Shown: positions 38,549 through 47,602, numbered from the stretch's first letter. The stretch: DNA of 64,000 bases from Echinicola rosea (GCF_005281475.1 NZ_CP040106.1:2632501-2696500); one strand, 5' to 3'. Made by a program: numbers and translations. Notes: generated from the letters alone by a model not told the origin.

Positions 38549-39262
38549 ATGTCTATGAAAAAGCTCTCGGATAACTGGATTTCTGAAGGATGGATTGATT
38601 TTGAGTATAAGAAATATTTGCTGCTTGCTTACTTGAAGGAAGTGGAGCAGGATTTTGGGGATGCCAAGCTTTATCCTCCCTTGGCCGACCTTATCAAACA
38701 TTATAAAAGGTTAAAAGAGCTGGAGCAGCATAAGGATGGGTTGCGTGATTCATTCCCTAAAAGAGTGGTGGGGATAGACTATAAAAACATCCGGCTGCAT
38801 AAAGAAAACATGGCAGACGAAGGGGAAATAATGCAGGCCTTGGACGAGATTATTGCTTTTTCCATTCCAATATTCAGGCGTAAAATCGACCAAGGGAAAA
38901 GTATTTATGATTTTATCGAAGAAAACCTGGAAGTGGAACCGGTGGGCTTGTCTCCGCTTTACCAAAGAGAGGGCTATGTATTCATTACCTTAGAAAAATC
39001 AGCAGATGTGTTTATTTATGGCTACCAAGTAAAGCTGTTCGAAAACAGCTTTGAAAAGTATCGTGGAATAGCCTTTTCCTTTCTCAGAAAAGAGACCAGA
39101 ACCCTTGCCCATACCTATGCACAGATCAAGATGGGGCTGATCCGGTCCAATCAGCAGTTGCCCAATCCCGCTACTTGGAGAGTACACAGCAGCAATACAG
39201 TGCCACTGGAAGAAAGTTTACTGCCCGTGAGCAAACGGATCCTGCTCAGGATGATTGCTTAG
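38549..39262 (+). CDS. Conserved-looking hypothetical protein
   Basis: Not recognised. 237 residues, soluble, no signal peptide or transmembrane segment. The N-terminal half is helical and charged (DFEYKKYLLLAYLKEVEQDF, then LADLIKHYKRLKELEQ). The C-terminal half has mixed strands and ends with ATWRVHSSNTVPLEESLLPV. Good codon use and a normal start (ATG at 38549, second ATG at 38555) support a real gene. It diverges from groS, but nothing shows it is heat-regulated. Confidence 0.75.
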   Translation: MSMKKLSDNWISEGWIDFEYKKYLLLAYLKEVEQDFGDAKLYPPLADLIKHYKRLKELEQHKDGLRDSFPKRVVGIDYKNIRLHKENMADEGEIMQALDEIIAFSIPIFRRKIDQGKSIYDFIEENLEVEPVGLSPLYQREGYVFITLEKSADVFIYGYQVKLFENSFEKYRGIAFSFLRKETRTLAHTYAQIKMGLIRSNQQLPNPATWRVHSSNTVPLEESLLPVSKRILLRMIA

Positions 39263-39272
39263 AAATGTAGTG

Positions 39273-39303
39273 AAAAAAGTGCCGGAAGGTGGTTCCAGGC
39301 ACT
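39273..39303 (-). terminator. Minus-strand terminator without a matching gene
   Basis: Hairpin with outer AGTGCC/GGCACT (39278-39283 and 39298-39303) and inner GGAA/TTCC pairing. The run of six A at 39273-39278 gives a U tract only on the minus strand. The nearest minus gene ends about 790 nt away at 40093; the adjacent plus gene is not served by this orientation. Confidence 0.65.
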
Positions 39304-40092
39304 GCTCAAAATAGGCGGGGTCAACTCTAAATTCTACCAAGAACCGTTCTAATGCTGCAACTATAGGCGAATGCAGCAGATAGTATGATTTATTTTTGGC
39401 TCAAAACATCCGGCTAATACCGATCCGGCTGTAGAGGTTGCCAGGGAGGTCTTTACTGTTTCGTCCAATGAAAAAACATAAGTAGTGGTAGAATATCGCC
39501 TTCGTCCGACTAAATTTTGCTTACGTTGGAAAAGCAGAATTAAGTGAAAACAGAAAAGATATTTGGTCCTATATGATTTACTATGGGTAACTATTACTTT
39601 GCATGTCAAATTCTAGCTTGCCTTTCATCTTGTTGCCTTGTTACTTTTTTCCTTCAGGTGAAAAACGTAACCAAAAAAACCCGCTGCGGTGAGCTATATG
39701 ACTAAAATCAAAGCCAGCACTCACGCAGGCAAACTCCTCTATTTGTGCAGCATACCAATTTTTTGTACTGATTCACGTCAAACAAGCCTGCGCTTTTTCC
39801 AGCCCACTTCTTTGATTTCTTAACGTCAAATACCTCAAGGCAGAATAGAAAATTGCCCACTGAAAAGGAACATGAATCAACATTAATTTAACCGGAATAA
39901 TATCTTTACCCACAGTATTCCATATAGAACCAGATATTTTTGACTTCCTAAAAAAATAACTTTGCGGCACAGAAAATCCTTCTCACCCCTTTAACTTAAT
40001 AGCATTGGGGAAAGGGGGGTAAATTTTCTTCGAAGTCCATATTTTTACTCAAAGACATTAATAGAATATAGTTAATTTTGCCTTTTTTAATG
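39304..40092. other. Long gene-free stretch with repeat remnants
   Basis: About 790 nt without a credible gene. It holds a diverged copy (39621-39844) of the repeat found at 62966-63266, a hairpin near 39350-39380 (TGCTGCA/TGCAGCA) and an end motif at 39991-40007 resembling the inverted end of the downstream element. An 82-codon minus frame at 39361-39609 has no family likeness. Confidence 0.5.
39621..39844. repeat. Dispersed non-coding repeat, copy A
   Basis: Diverged copy of 62966-63266. Two blocks are identical: GCAGGCAAACTCCTC at 39725-39739 (63107-63121) and CGTCAAACAAGCCTGC at 39776-39791 (63199-63214). A shared leading segment GTTACTTTTTT..CTTCAGGT and a shared trailing TTTCTTAACG..CAATACCT keep the same order. 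The loop between the blocks is shorter than in copy B. GCAGGC and GCCTGC can pair across the loop. Confidence 0.75.
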
Positions 40093-41424
40093 TTACTCGC
40101 TTATTTCAGGTGCTAGATAAAAAGAAAAGCCATTGAAGTGATAAATATGGTGACCATCCATTAAACCATATACACCATCTGATCCATTCTCCGCCATTAC
40201 AGCGCACCTGTCAAAAATAACGTTGAAAAGCATATAAGCGTGTTTTTTAGTTTTTAGGGAAAATTTGGCACTAGTATCAGTGTGGAAATCTCCATTGGTA
40301 TCAATTGAGATGTTGCCCGTATAGTCAATATCCCCTGTTCCATCCTTACGCGCTGCAACCATGATTCGTAAGTCTGGTTGGCTTCTTTTCCAATTTTGCT
40401 TCAAATATGATATGCCAGAATTCACCCATTTTCCCTTTCTGACACTAAACCTGGAAACCTTAAACCCTTTTTCATTACCCCAAGGAAAGTCAATATTTTG
40501 GTGTAGGTTGGTAATTCCGTTTCTGTCGATGGAGTAATCTCCGGTAATGGCAAAAATAAAAAGTCTGTTTGAGTTGGGCCAGTTTCTTGTGTTATGGTGT
40601 AGGCGGAGTTTGGGCATTTTTAATTTTACAGTCTTATCTTCGGGGATTTTTCTACAATCTATATCCCTGTAGGTGGATGAATAGTCTGGGCTATGTAAGG
40701 TGTCGCGATAATAATTAGGTTCATCAAATTGACCGAATATTATGGTAGGATTTTCATAGGCATAATTGTCATTTATGATAATGTATTCTATTTGGTTGTT
40801 TATACCTATTTGCTCCTGATTATTGCCTATGGTGGCTTCTTTCTCCTTTTCTTCTATCTTAAATTTAATAGCGGGTGTCTCTCCCTTCCAGTTAGGGTCT
40901 TTCTTGAGACCTTCTATCTCCATTTCTTCTGTCCACCAGGAGACAGTCAGTTCCTTTATTGAGTCAGGATCAAAAGTTTCAGCCAGATAGGGAGCTATTA
41001 TGCTAATATCGTGTTGGTTGATAAAGCTTTTTAGACTGTCAATGTTAATGGATGCCTCACTTGCCACTCTACTGTTGGAAGCATTCCTGTTAAATGCCTG
41101 TACGATGGCGGACTGCTTACGGCTCACAGGGTCAGTTTTTTCTTCAAATAGCCGACGGAGGTTATATTGTACTTCTCCTGCATTTCCTTTAAGCTCGGCA
41201 AAACCAAAAAGTTCCTTTCGTGCATCTGGATCCTTGAATACTTCTCCCATATAGCGAGCCAGGTCTTCAAGTTTTCTTTCATATTCTATGATGTCTGTTG
41301 GTGTGGCAGCGGTGGTCTCTGTTTTTTTCTTTTCGATTTCTACCTGTCCGTTATCCTGACAGGAGGTCATAGCTGTAGTTCCCATTATGATCAATGAGAA
41401 AAAGTAGAAGTTGAACTTATTCAT
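40093..41424 (-). CDS. Unknown lipoprotein
   Basis: Not recognised. 443 residues with a lipoprotein signal (lipobox AMTSC, Cys about 22) followed by a Lys/Thr linker. The N-terminal third is helical and charged (IIEYERKLEDLARYMGEVF). The middle and C-terminal parts look beta-rich (KLKMPKLRLHHNTRNW, RLFIFAITGDYS, YTGNISIDTNGDF). The coding is more AT-rich than its neighbours and it borders the repeat-bearing gene-free stretch, so it may be accessory or transferred. It is probably a surface or periplasm-facing lipoprotein; no partner gene is adjacent. Confidence 0.7.
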   Translation of the reverse strand: MNKFNFYFFSLIIMGTTAMTSCQDNGQVEIEKKKTETTAATPTDIIEYERKLEDLARYMGEVFKDPDARKELFGFAELKGNAGEVQYNLRRLFEEKTDPVSRKQSAIVQAFNRNASNSRVASEASINIDSLKSFINQHDISIIAPYLAETFDPDSIKELTVSWWTEEMEIEGLKKDPNWKGETPAIKFKIEEKEKEATIGNNQEQIGINNQIEYIIINDNYAYENPTIIFGQFDEPNYYRDTLHSPDYSSTYRDIDCRKIPEDKTVKLKMPKLRLHHNTRNWPNSNRLFIFAITGDYSIDRNGITNLHQNIDFPWGNEKGFKVSRFSVRKGKWVNSGISYLKQNWKRSQPDLRIMVAARKDGTGDIDYTGNISIDTNGDFHTDTSAKFSLKTKKHAYMLFNVIFDRCAVMAENGSDGVYGLMDGHHIYHFNGFSFYLAPEISE

Positions 41425-41533
41425 ACTAGAAGAGTTTAAATAATGATCTCTTACTTTTCTCCTAATATGTTTTGATTTTTTGAGTTTCTAAAAAAATCAC
41501 CTACACAGATATACACACTATGACTTTTGTCAT

Positions 41534-41557
41534 AAAAAAAACCCGACAATTGCCGGG
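41534..41557 (-). terminator. Terminator after the fatty-acid-hydroxylase-family gene
   Basis: Stem CCCGACA/TGCCGGG (41542-41557) with a two-base loop on the plus-strand reading; the preceding eight A (41534-41541) form the U tract on the minus strand. Confidence 0.8.
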
Positions 41558-41566
41558 CTTGGTACC

Positions 41567-42538
41567 TTAACTTTCTTTTTGGAGCAATGAGGGTTCCTTT
41601 TCCGTCAGTATGGGAGCTGGCGATGGGGAGCTCACTTTTTGGGCTTGTTCTTCCCTTTCTTGTCTTCTTAGCTCGCGGTTTTTGATGACTTCATCACCTG
41701 GCTTGCCAAAGAGGATTTTAAATGCTTCCTGTTTGTTTTCCGCTTGCTTCAGGTCTTTGACGATGTCATACCACTCGTGGAATACCAAGGTGACAGGGTT
41801 GTAGCTCTTTACCGGCTTGGTGATGCCATAGTTGGGCGTTTCGCCTTCTGCCATAAAAGTCCCGAATATCCTGTCCCAAATGATCAGTGTAGATCCGTAG
41901 TTTTTGTCCAGGTAATGTTCGTCACTGGCGTGGTGCACACGGTGGTGGGAAGGGGTGGTGAAAATGTATTCAATCGGCGCAGGAAGCTTTTTGATATATT
42001 CCGTATGGATCCAAAACTGGTACAATACCGCGATCTGGTGACAGATAAAGAACACAAACGGGTCAAATCCGATCATAACCACAGGTATGAAAAAGATGAA
42101 TTTGATGTGCTGCGTCCAGCTAAGCCTAAAAGAAACGGAGAAGTTATATTTTTCTGAATTATGGTGCGTGACGTGGGTAGCCCACCAGAAGCGCTGCTCA
42201 TGCGCCACACGGTGTGCCCAGTATCGGGCAAAGTCAATGGCAATAAAGCAAGGGATAAAAGACCACCAAGTTGGGGGGATTTTCCAAGGGACGATGTTCC
42301 AGAAAAACAGTACGGCAGAGAACAAAGCTACTTTGATCAGGGCGCTGATACCTACATTGATCAGGCCAATGGACGAAGCTGCCAAAAAATCCTTGCCGTC
42401 GTAAGAGTCTCTGTTTTTATAAATACTCAATCCCCATTCTGCAAAAACCAGTGCAAACATAACCGGTGCCGCCCAGAGGATAATGTTTGGCCATTCTGTA
42501 GCACCTATGTCCTCCAGGGTCTTATAGTTCTCAAACAT
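41567..42538 (-). CDS. Fatty acid hydroxylase / sterol desaturase family protein
   Basis: Integral membrane di-iron oxidase of 323 residues. Hydrophobic segments at about 20-40, 57-85 and 95-110 and again at 150-170. The histidine clusters are complete: HRVAHE (HxxxH, about 112), THVTHHNS (HxxHH, about 123) and SHHRVHHASDEHY (about 203). The C-terminal tail is charged and dispensable-looking. Relatives hydroxylate or desaturate sterols, fatty acids or ether lipids; substrate unknown. Single gene with its own terminator. Confidence 0.88.
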   Translation of the reverse strand: MFENYKTLEDIGATEWPNIILWAAPVMFALVFAEWGLSIYKNRDSYDGKDFLAASSIGLINVGISALIKVALFSAVLFFWNIVPWKIPPTWWSFIPCFIAIDFARYWAHRVAHEQRFWWATHVTHHNSEKYNFSVSFRLSWTQHIKFIFFIPVVMIGFDPFVFFICHQIAVLYQFWIHTEYIKKLPAPIEYIFTTPSHHRVHHASDEHYLDKNYGSTLIIWDRIFGTFMAEGETPNYGITKPVKSYNPVTLVFHEWYDIVKDLKQAENKQEAFKILFGKPGDEVIKNRELRRQEREEQAQKVSSPSPAPILTEKEPSLLQKES

Positions 42539-42654
42539 AAAATTGATATTATAAGTGATTAAAATTTTATAATAAACTAAAATATAAAGCTAAAAATACG
42601 GTTTAACAAATGTTTGGGCTGATATTAACATATATTCACAGAATCGTAATTCCC

Positions 42655-42684
42655 AAACAAAAAAGCCCAGTCAAAGACTGGGCA
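42655..42684 (-). terminator. Terminator after secG
   Basis: Perfect 8-bp arms GCCCAGTC (42666-42673) and GACTGGGC (42677-42684) around a 3-nt loop; the A-rich run on the left is the U tract on the minus strand. It ends the miaB-to-secG gene run. Confidence 0.88.
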
Positions 42685-42710
42685 GGGTAAAATATGCTTT
42701 TTAGCTTCGA

Positions 42711-43085
42711 TTATTGTGCGCTATCTGCAGGTACGGATAATTCTTCTGTACTTCCCTCTTCAGCAGGAAGAATACTTTCATCTTCACCGAAGGATGGAGC
42801 GACCATTTGCTCTTTGGCACTTTCGATGTTAGGAGAAGAAAATTCAGTAGATCCACCTCCATTACTTTCCAGAAATGCGGAGGTGCCTAAAGAGAGGACC
42901 AAGATAGAAATGGCCAATACCCACGTGGCTTTTTCTAGGATATTACCGGTTTTGGTGACGCCCATGATCTGTGAGGCTCCCCCACCAAAAGCAGCACCAA
43001 CACCACCCTTGGAATCTTGACCGAGGATTACCAATACTAGGATAACCGCCAAAACAATGATGATGCTGATAATTAAAGTGTACAT
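42711..43085 (-). CDS. secG: Preprotein translocase subunit SecG
   Basis: Small component of the SecYEG channel. Two transmembrane segments (about 2-22 and 55-74) separated by the conserved cytoplasmic GQDSKGGVGAAFGGGASQ (about 27-44), as in all SecG. The acidic C-terminal extension (to 124 residues) is typical of Bacteroidota. It is 13 nt downstream of the TPR-like hypothetical and last in the run. Confidence 0.93.
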   Translation of the reverse strand: MYTLIISIIIVLAVILVLVILGQDSKGGVGAAFGGGASQIMGVTKTGNILEKATWVLAISILVLSLGTSAFLESNGGGSTEFSSPNIESAKEQMVAPSFGEDESILPAEEGSTEELSVPADSAQ

Positions 43086-43098
43086 ATGCTAAATGAAG

Positions 43099-43956
43099 TT
43101 AATCTTTTAATTCTTTTATTAGGTTCGCAAAATAAGCTTTTTTATTCGGAAACTTCAAGCTTAATTTCTTATAAATATCAATTGCCTTGTCTTTTTTCCC
43201 CTGCTTGGTCAGTAGTTTGGCGTAGGATTCAGAAAGTAACTTGTCAGACAGTTGGGTGCTGTTTTTGGAGAGATCTGTGTTTTTGCCCGTGTCCTCTATT
43301 TCCTTAATGGTGGCCAGCTTGATTTCTTTTTTGCTAAAAGCCTTGATAATATCCAGCTGCTCCTGTTTTTTGGCGTCTTTAATGACCTTTTTTTCTTTTT
43401 TTCTGATGGTTTCGATCAGGTCATCGTTTTTGGGACTCTTTTTCTTTGTTGGCTTTTTCTGGGAGGTGCTTTTTTTACTTGCAGAAGTCTGTTCCAGGGT
43501 TTCGGTCTTTTTCTCTGTTTCTACATGGCGCAACTTGTTGAGGTTTTCCTCCAGTTTACGAAGCACTTCTGCACGGTCTGATCCTGAAGGCTGGGGCTTT
43601 TCCTCCGTTTTGGCCTGATCACGGGGGGCTGGTTTCACGGGGTTTTCAGGTGCCTCCACTTTTGTGGGCTGTGGGGCGGCCGTTGTTTTGGTAGCGTTAG
43701 TTGTTTGGACTGTCACAAAGGTGATGTCTTCTTCGATCAGGTTCTTAAGCCAAGCCCTGTCTGGACTTTGTACTGCTGCCCAGTGCAAGAGTTCCTGTGA
43801 CTTTCCCTTAGAGATTTTTTTTTCGTATTTGGCAGCCAGCACTTTTGGGGCCAAAAAATACGGAAACGTTTCGTGGAGCTTCAGTAGTGCCCTGAAATCC
43901 TCCTTGTCCAGGGAGTTGCTCTTTTCGATAATATTTAAAAACTGGGCTGCGTTCAC
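43099..43956 (-). CDS. Hypothetical protein with charged linker and TPR-like C-terminus
   Basis: 285 residues with three parts. The N-terminal helical part (about 1-80) includes FRALLKLHETFPYFLAPKVL. A long low-complexity Lys/Glu/Pro/Thr linker follows (about 85-200, with KKSTSQKKPTKKKSPK). A helical hairpin near the end, SYAKLLTKQGKKDKAIDIYK, reads like one tetratricopeptide repeat. No signal peptide. It sits between lptE and secG, a placement seen in related genomes; role unknown but envelope-linked by context. Confidence 0.75.
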   Translation of the reverse strand: MNAAQFLNIIEKSNSLDKEDFRALLKLHETFPYFLAPKVLAAKYEKKISKGKSQELLHWAAVQSPDRAWLKNLIEEDITFVTVQTTNATKTTAAPQPTKVEAPENPVKPAPRDQAKTEEKPQPSGSDRAEVLRKLEENLNKLRHVETEKKTETLEQTSASKKSTSQKKPTKKKSPKNDDLIETIRKKEKKVIKDAKKQEQLDIIKAFSKKEIKLATIKEIEDTGKNTDLSKNSTQLSDKLLSESYAKLLTKQGKKDKAIDIYKKLSLKFPNKKAYFANLIKELKD

Positions 43957-43995
43957 AATTCAGATTTTTTGGTTGTTTACCTAATTTAAAGAAAA

Positions 43996-44532
43996 TTACC
44001 AATTTGCCACAGTAGAGGTGAAAATATCCTGTATGATGTTTTCAAATATCGTGTCGATAAGGTCCGTTTCTACTGCCAGTACCGATGTGCTTCTGGGATC
44101 GTAATCCTGATAGAAGGAATAAGTCTTTTTACTATCCTGCTCTTCGTCGCTTAGGTTGATGTAGTTGACTTCCACAGCAATGGTCAGGCGCATTTGGCCG
44201 GCCCGGTCCGGTTGGTTGGGGTCTGTCGTGGATACGGTGGCCTGCGGACTGAGGGCATACCGTGTAATGGCTCCTTCAAACTGCAGGTCTCCATTGGTCT
44301 GAACCAGTTCCAATTGCGTGTTTCGCTGAAAATAATCTTTCAGGGATTCGGTGAAGTTTTGCCCCATATTGGCGGGGCCTCCACCGGAGTCGTTGAAGAA
44401 GTTGGCCACAGAGAATGTCTGCGTGACATTGTAGTCCAAGTTGGTACCGGTAAAACTGTACTCTACTTTGCAGCCCCATAGCAGCATCAGTGGGCAGTAC
44501 AGCATGATAAACATGAGCTTGGATTTACTCAT
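43996..44532 (-). CDS. lptE: LPS-assembly lipoprotein LptE
   Basis: Outer-membrane lipoprotein that plugs LptD during lipopolysaccharide insertion. Lipoprotein signal with lipobox LLWGC (Cys about residue 21), then YSFTGTNLDY and TFSVANFFNDSGGGPANMGQ, which match the LptE fold of Bacteroidota. The start at 44532 gives 178 residues and an 8-nt overlap with the sigma-54 activator gene; an ATG at 44541 is possible, and 44598 would bury the signal. lptD is not in the window. Confidence 0.88.
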   Translation of the reverse strand: MSKSKLMFIMLYCPLMLLWGCKVEYSFTGTNLDYNVTQTFSVANFFNDSGGGPANMGQNFTESLKDYFQRNTQLELVQTNGDLQFEGAITRYALSPQATVSTTDPNQPDRAGQMRLTIAVEVNYINLSDEEQDSKKTYSFYQDYDPRSTSVLAVETDLIDTIFENIIQDIFTSTVANW

Positions 44533-45829
44533 TGATGTCATATTGTTTGATTTTTCGGTAAAGGGTACGTTCCGAAATCCCCAGGTCCTGTGCCGCATAT
44601 TTCCGTTTATTATTGTGCTTTCTGAGGGCTTTTATGATGAGCTCTTTTTCTTTTTTCTCGATGGAAAGTGAATTGTCATCCTCTTCGTGAATGATGTCTT
44701 CGATTTCATCATCGTATTCTTCTGTACGTGTGTGCTGATTGGAGATTTTCCCTGACTCCAGCACGATAGGCATAGAGGAAGGGCTTTGTTCTTTGGAAGA
44801 AGAAGAGTCTTCAAAAGATGCCGAAGTGTCAATGTCCTCAAAAAGCGAATGGTGCTTTTTCATGATGCTTTGGTTGATGCCTCCTGACTGATAGGTGTCG
44901 AGTACCAGCTTTTTGAGTTCGGTCATATCCTTCTTCATGTCAAAGAGGACTTTGTAGAGGATTTCCCTTTCCGAAAAATCAGCAGAAGACTCGCCTTCTT
45001 TGCCTCCTCGGGTATAGGGAGCCGGTAAGTTGGACTCTGTAGAGGGAAGGTATTTGGCCAGTGTGATGGCATTGACGTCCCTGTCCTCTTCCAGTAGTGA
45101 TATTTGTTCGGCAAGGTTTTTCAATTGCCTGATATTACCCTTAAAAGGAAATTTTTTCAGGAGCTCTTTGGCTTCATGATCCAGTGAAATGGGTTTGACA
45201 TTGTATTTCTCGCTAAAATCGGTCGTAAACTTCCTGAAAAGCAGGCTAATGTCGTCACCTCTTTCCCTTAAGGGAGGAACGAAGATGGGGACGGTATTTA
45301 AGCGATAATAGAGGTCTTCCCTGAATTTTCCTTTTTCTACCGCCTGGATAAGGTTGACATTCGTGGCGGCGATGACACGGACATCTGTTTTTTGGACCTT
45401 GGAAGAACCTACTTTTATAAATTCTCCATTTTCAAGCACCCGGAGCAAACGGGCTTGGGTGCCCAGCGGCATTTCTCCTATTTCATCCAGGAATATCGAA
45501 CCGCCATCAGTGACTTCGAAATATCCCTTTCGCGCTTCATGGGCTCCGGTGAAGGAGCCTTTTTCATGGCCAAACAATTCTGAGTCAATTGTGCCTTCAG
45601 GGATGGCTCCACAGTTGATGGCAATGAATTTTCCATGCTTACGGGGGCTGATTGAATGGATGATTTTGGAAAAGGATTCTTTACCGCTTCCACTTTCCCC
45701 AGTGATCAATACGGTCATCTCTGTAGGCGCAGCCTGCATGGCTACCCGGATGGCATGGTTGAGCAGGGGACTATTGCCGATTATTCCAAAGCGTTGTTTT
45801 ATGGATAATACTTCCGCGTCTGTTATCAT
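44525..45829 (-). CDS. Sigma-54-dependent transcriptional activator lacking a receiver domain
   Basis: Bacterial enhancer-binding protein. The AAA+ domain starts almost at the N-terminus: Walker A TGESGSGKESF (about 42-52), sigma-54 contact loop ELFGHEKGSFTGA (about 79-91), Walker B GGSIFLDEIGEM (about 105-116). The C-terminal Fis-type helix-turn-helix is KYAAQDLGISERTLYRKIKQ. There is no receiver, PAS or GAF domain. An acidic linker (DDEIEDIIHEEDD) precedes the DNA-binding part. The start at 45829 avoids overlap with miaB; 45871 is the alternative. The target is unknown. It is coupled to lptE by an 8-nt overlap. Confidence 0.9.
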   Translation of the reverse strand: MITDAEVLSIKQRFGIIGNSPLLNHAIRVAMQAAPTEMTVLITGESGSGKESFSKIIHSISPRKHGKFIAINCGAIPEGTIDSELFGHEKGSFTGAHEARKGYFEVTDGGSIFLDEIGEMPLGTQARLLRVLENGEFIKVGSSKVQKTDVRVIAATNVNLIQAVEKGKFREDLYYRLNTVPIFVPPLRERGDDISLLFRKFTTDFSEKYNVKPISLDHEAKELLKKFPFKGNIRQLKNLAEQISLLEEDRDVNAITLAKYLPSTESNLPAPYTRGGKEGESSADFSEREILYKVLFDMKKDMTELKKLVLDTYQSGGINQSIMKKHHSLFEDIDTSASFEDSSSSKEQSPSSMPIVLESGKISNQHTRTEEYDDEIEDIIHEEDDNSLSIEKKEKELIIKALRKHNNKRKYAAQDLGISERTLYRKIKQYDINE

Positions 45830-45851
45830 ATGTTTCAGGTGCTTTAGTGGG

Positions 45852-47312
45852 TTAGGAAAGGACTTCGCCAAATAGGGTGGCGGCAGTGCAATCCACTATT
45901 TTTACGCGGACGTAATCTCCTTTTTGGTGATTCCCTTTCTGGAAAATGACCACTTTATTGGCGGAATTTCTGCCTTTTAGCTGTTCTTCCGAACGCTTGG
46001 AGGTGCCTTCTACCAATACTTCTTGGATTTGTCCCAGATCAAGTTTGTTTCTTTCCAGGGAATGCTGGGTCTGTTTGGCAATGATTTCCTGAAGCCTACG
46101 CTTTTTGGTTTCCAGCGGAATGTCATCTTCATATTTTTTGGCAGCTAGGGTGCCAGGCCTTTCTGAATAGAAGAACATGTACGAAAAGTCATACTTCACG
46201 ATGTCCATTAGACTCAAGGTTTCTTGGTGTTCTTCTTCCGTTTCTGAGCAGAATCCTGCGATCATATCAGAAGATATACCACATTCCTGACCTAGTATTT
46301 CGCGGATTTTGGCCACTCTTTCGAGGTACCATTCACGGTCATAGGTCCTGTTCATCAGGTCAAGCACGCGGCTATTGCCACTTTGGACGGGAAGGTGGAT
46401 GTATTTACAGATATTGTCGTACTTTTTCATGGTGTACAATACCTCATCGGTGATGTCTTTAGGATGGGACGTGGAGAACCTTACTCGTAATGTTGGATCC
46501 ACTTTGGCCACCATCTCCAGTAGGTTGGCGAAATTGATCACCTCGCTGACTTCCCCCTCTTGTTTGTTGAGCCGGGCTTTGTTGTTTTCTTCTGGAGACC
46601 ATTTGTAGCTGTCCACATTCTGCCCTAGGAGTGTCACTTCCTTGTAGCCTTTGTCGAATAGCTCTTTAGCTTCTTTTTCAATCGAGTGCGGGTCTCTGCT
46701 CCTCTCCCTGCCCCGCGTAAAGGGGACTACACAGAAGGAACACATGTTGTCACAGCCTCTCATGATGGAAATAAAGGCACTTACTCCATTGGTATTTAGC
46801 CTTACCGGAGAGATGTCGGCATAGGTCTCTTCGCGAGAAAGGAAAGTGTTGACCCCTTTGTCTCCCTCTTCGGCCACTTTTACCAAGTTTGGAAGATCCC
46901 GGTAGGCATCAGGCCCCACGACTACATCCACAAGCTTTTCTTCTTCCAGCAGTTTGTCTTTTAACCTTTCTGCCATGCAGCCCAAAACGCCTATGGTAAG
47001 TTCCGGTTTTTCTCTTTTGATGGTATTGAACTGTGTAAGTCGCTTTCGGACGGTCTGTTCTGCTTTTTCGCGGATGGAGCAGGTGTTCAGGAAAATGACA
47101 TCGGCTTGCTCGAAGTTTGATGTCGTATCGAAACCATTCTTTTTCATGATGGATGCGACAATCTCACTATCAGAAAAATTCATCTGACAGCCATAGCTCT
47201 CTATGTAGAGTTTTTTTTGCTTTCCTGTATTCTCCTCTTCCGTAGTCTTAAACTCACATGCCTGCGCCTCTTCTGCAGGTAGGATGTCGATATCCTTGAT
47301 AATGTTCTCCAT
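45852..47312 (-). CDS. miaB: tRNA-i6A37 methylthiotransferase
   Basis: Radical-SAM enzyme that converts i6A37 to ms2i6A37 in tRNA. UPF0004 cysteines in [25 protein letters not shown] and [11 protein letters not shown]; radical-SAM motif [20 protein letters not shown] (about 189-208); C-terminal TRAM domain from about 420. The length of 486 includes an N-terminal extension usual in this phylum. First gene of the run with the sigma-54 activator, lptE and secG. MiaE at 23.3 kb would act on its product. Confidence 0.95.
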   Translation of the reverse strand: MENIIKDIDILPAEEAQACEFKTTEEENTGKQKKLYIESYGCQMNFSDSEIVASIMKKNGFDTTSNFEQADVIFLNTCSIREKAEQTVRKRLTQFNTIKREKPELTIGVLGCMAERLKDKLLEEEKLVDVVVGPDAYRDLPNLVKVAEEGDKGVNTFLSREETYADISPVRLNTNGVSAFISIMRGCDNMCSFCVVPFTRGRERSRDPHSIEKEAKELFDKGYKEVTLLGQNVDSYKWSPEENNKARLNKQEGEVSEVINFANLLEMVAKVDPTLRVRFSTSHPKDITDEVLYTMKKYDNICKYIHLPVQSGNSRVLDLMNRTYDREWYLERVAKIREILGQECGISSDMIAGFCSETEEEHQETLSLMDIVKYDFSYMFFYSERPGTLAAKKYEDDIPLETKKRRLQEIIAKQTQHSLERNKLDLGQIQEVLVEGTSKRSEEQLKGRNSANKVVIFQKGNHQKGDYVRVKIVDCTAATLFGEVLS

Positions 47313-47571
47313 AACTCACTTTCAATCAATTTGAGATGCGAAATTAATAAAATACCGACAAAATGACAGGTTTTTGTAGCTTAATCTTTTTGCGCTGATG
47401 GATTTTTCATTACCCATGTGAAATGTCCGGAAACAGGTTGAGACTGCGGGGATTAACTCCAAATTATTTTGGAATATCCTTGGTTTAGCATGAAAATTGG
47501 TTTATTCTTTATACACGTTGTTTTTACGATCAACATGAAAACATTTTTAATCAAAGAATACTTTTACTTAT

Positions 47572-47579
47572 TATCTTTA
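47572..47579 (+). promoter_or_regulatory. Candidate -7 box for tamB
   Basis: TATCTTTA, one base off TAnnTTTG, lies 23 nt before the TTG start at 47603. Weak on its own. Confidence 0.3.
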
Positions 47580-47602
47580 CTAAGGGAACTAAACAGACAC
47601 AA

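Noticed and set aside
39361..39609. 82-codon minus-strand frame upstream of the orphan terminator
   Set aside because: Composition is not protein-like (Arg/Thr/Cys rich, no hydrophobic core); kept only as a possible transcript region.
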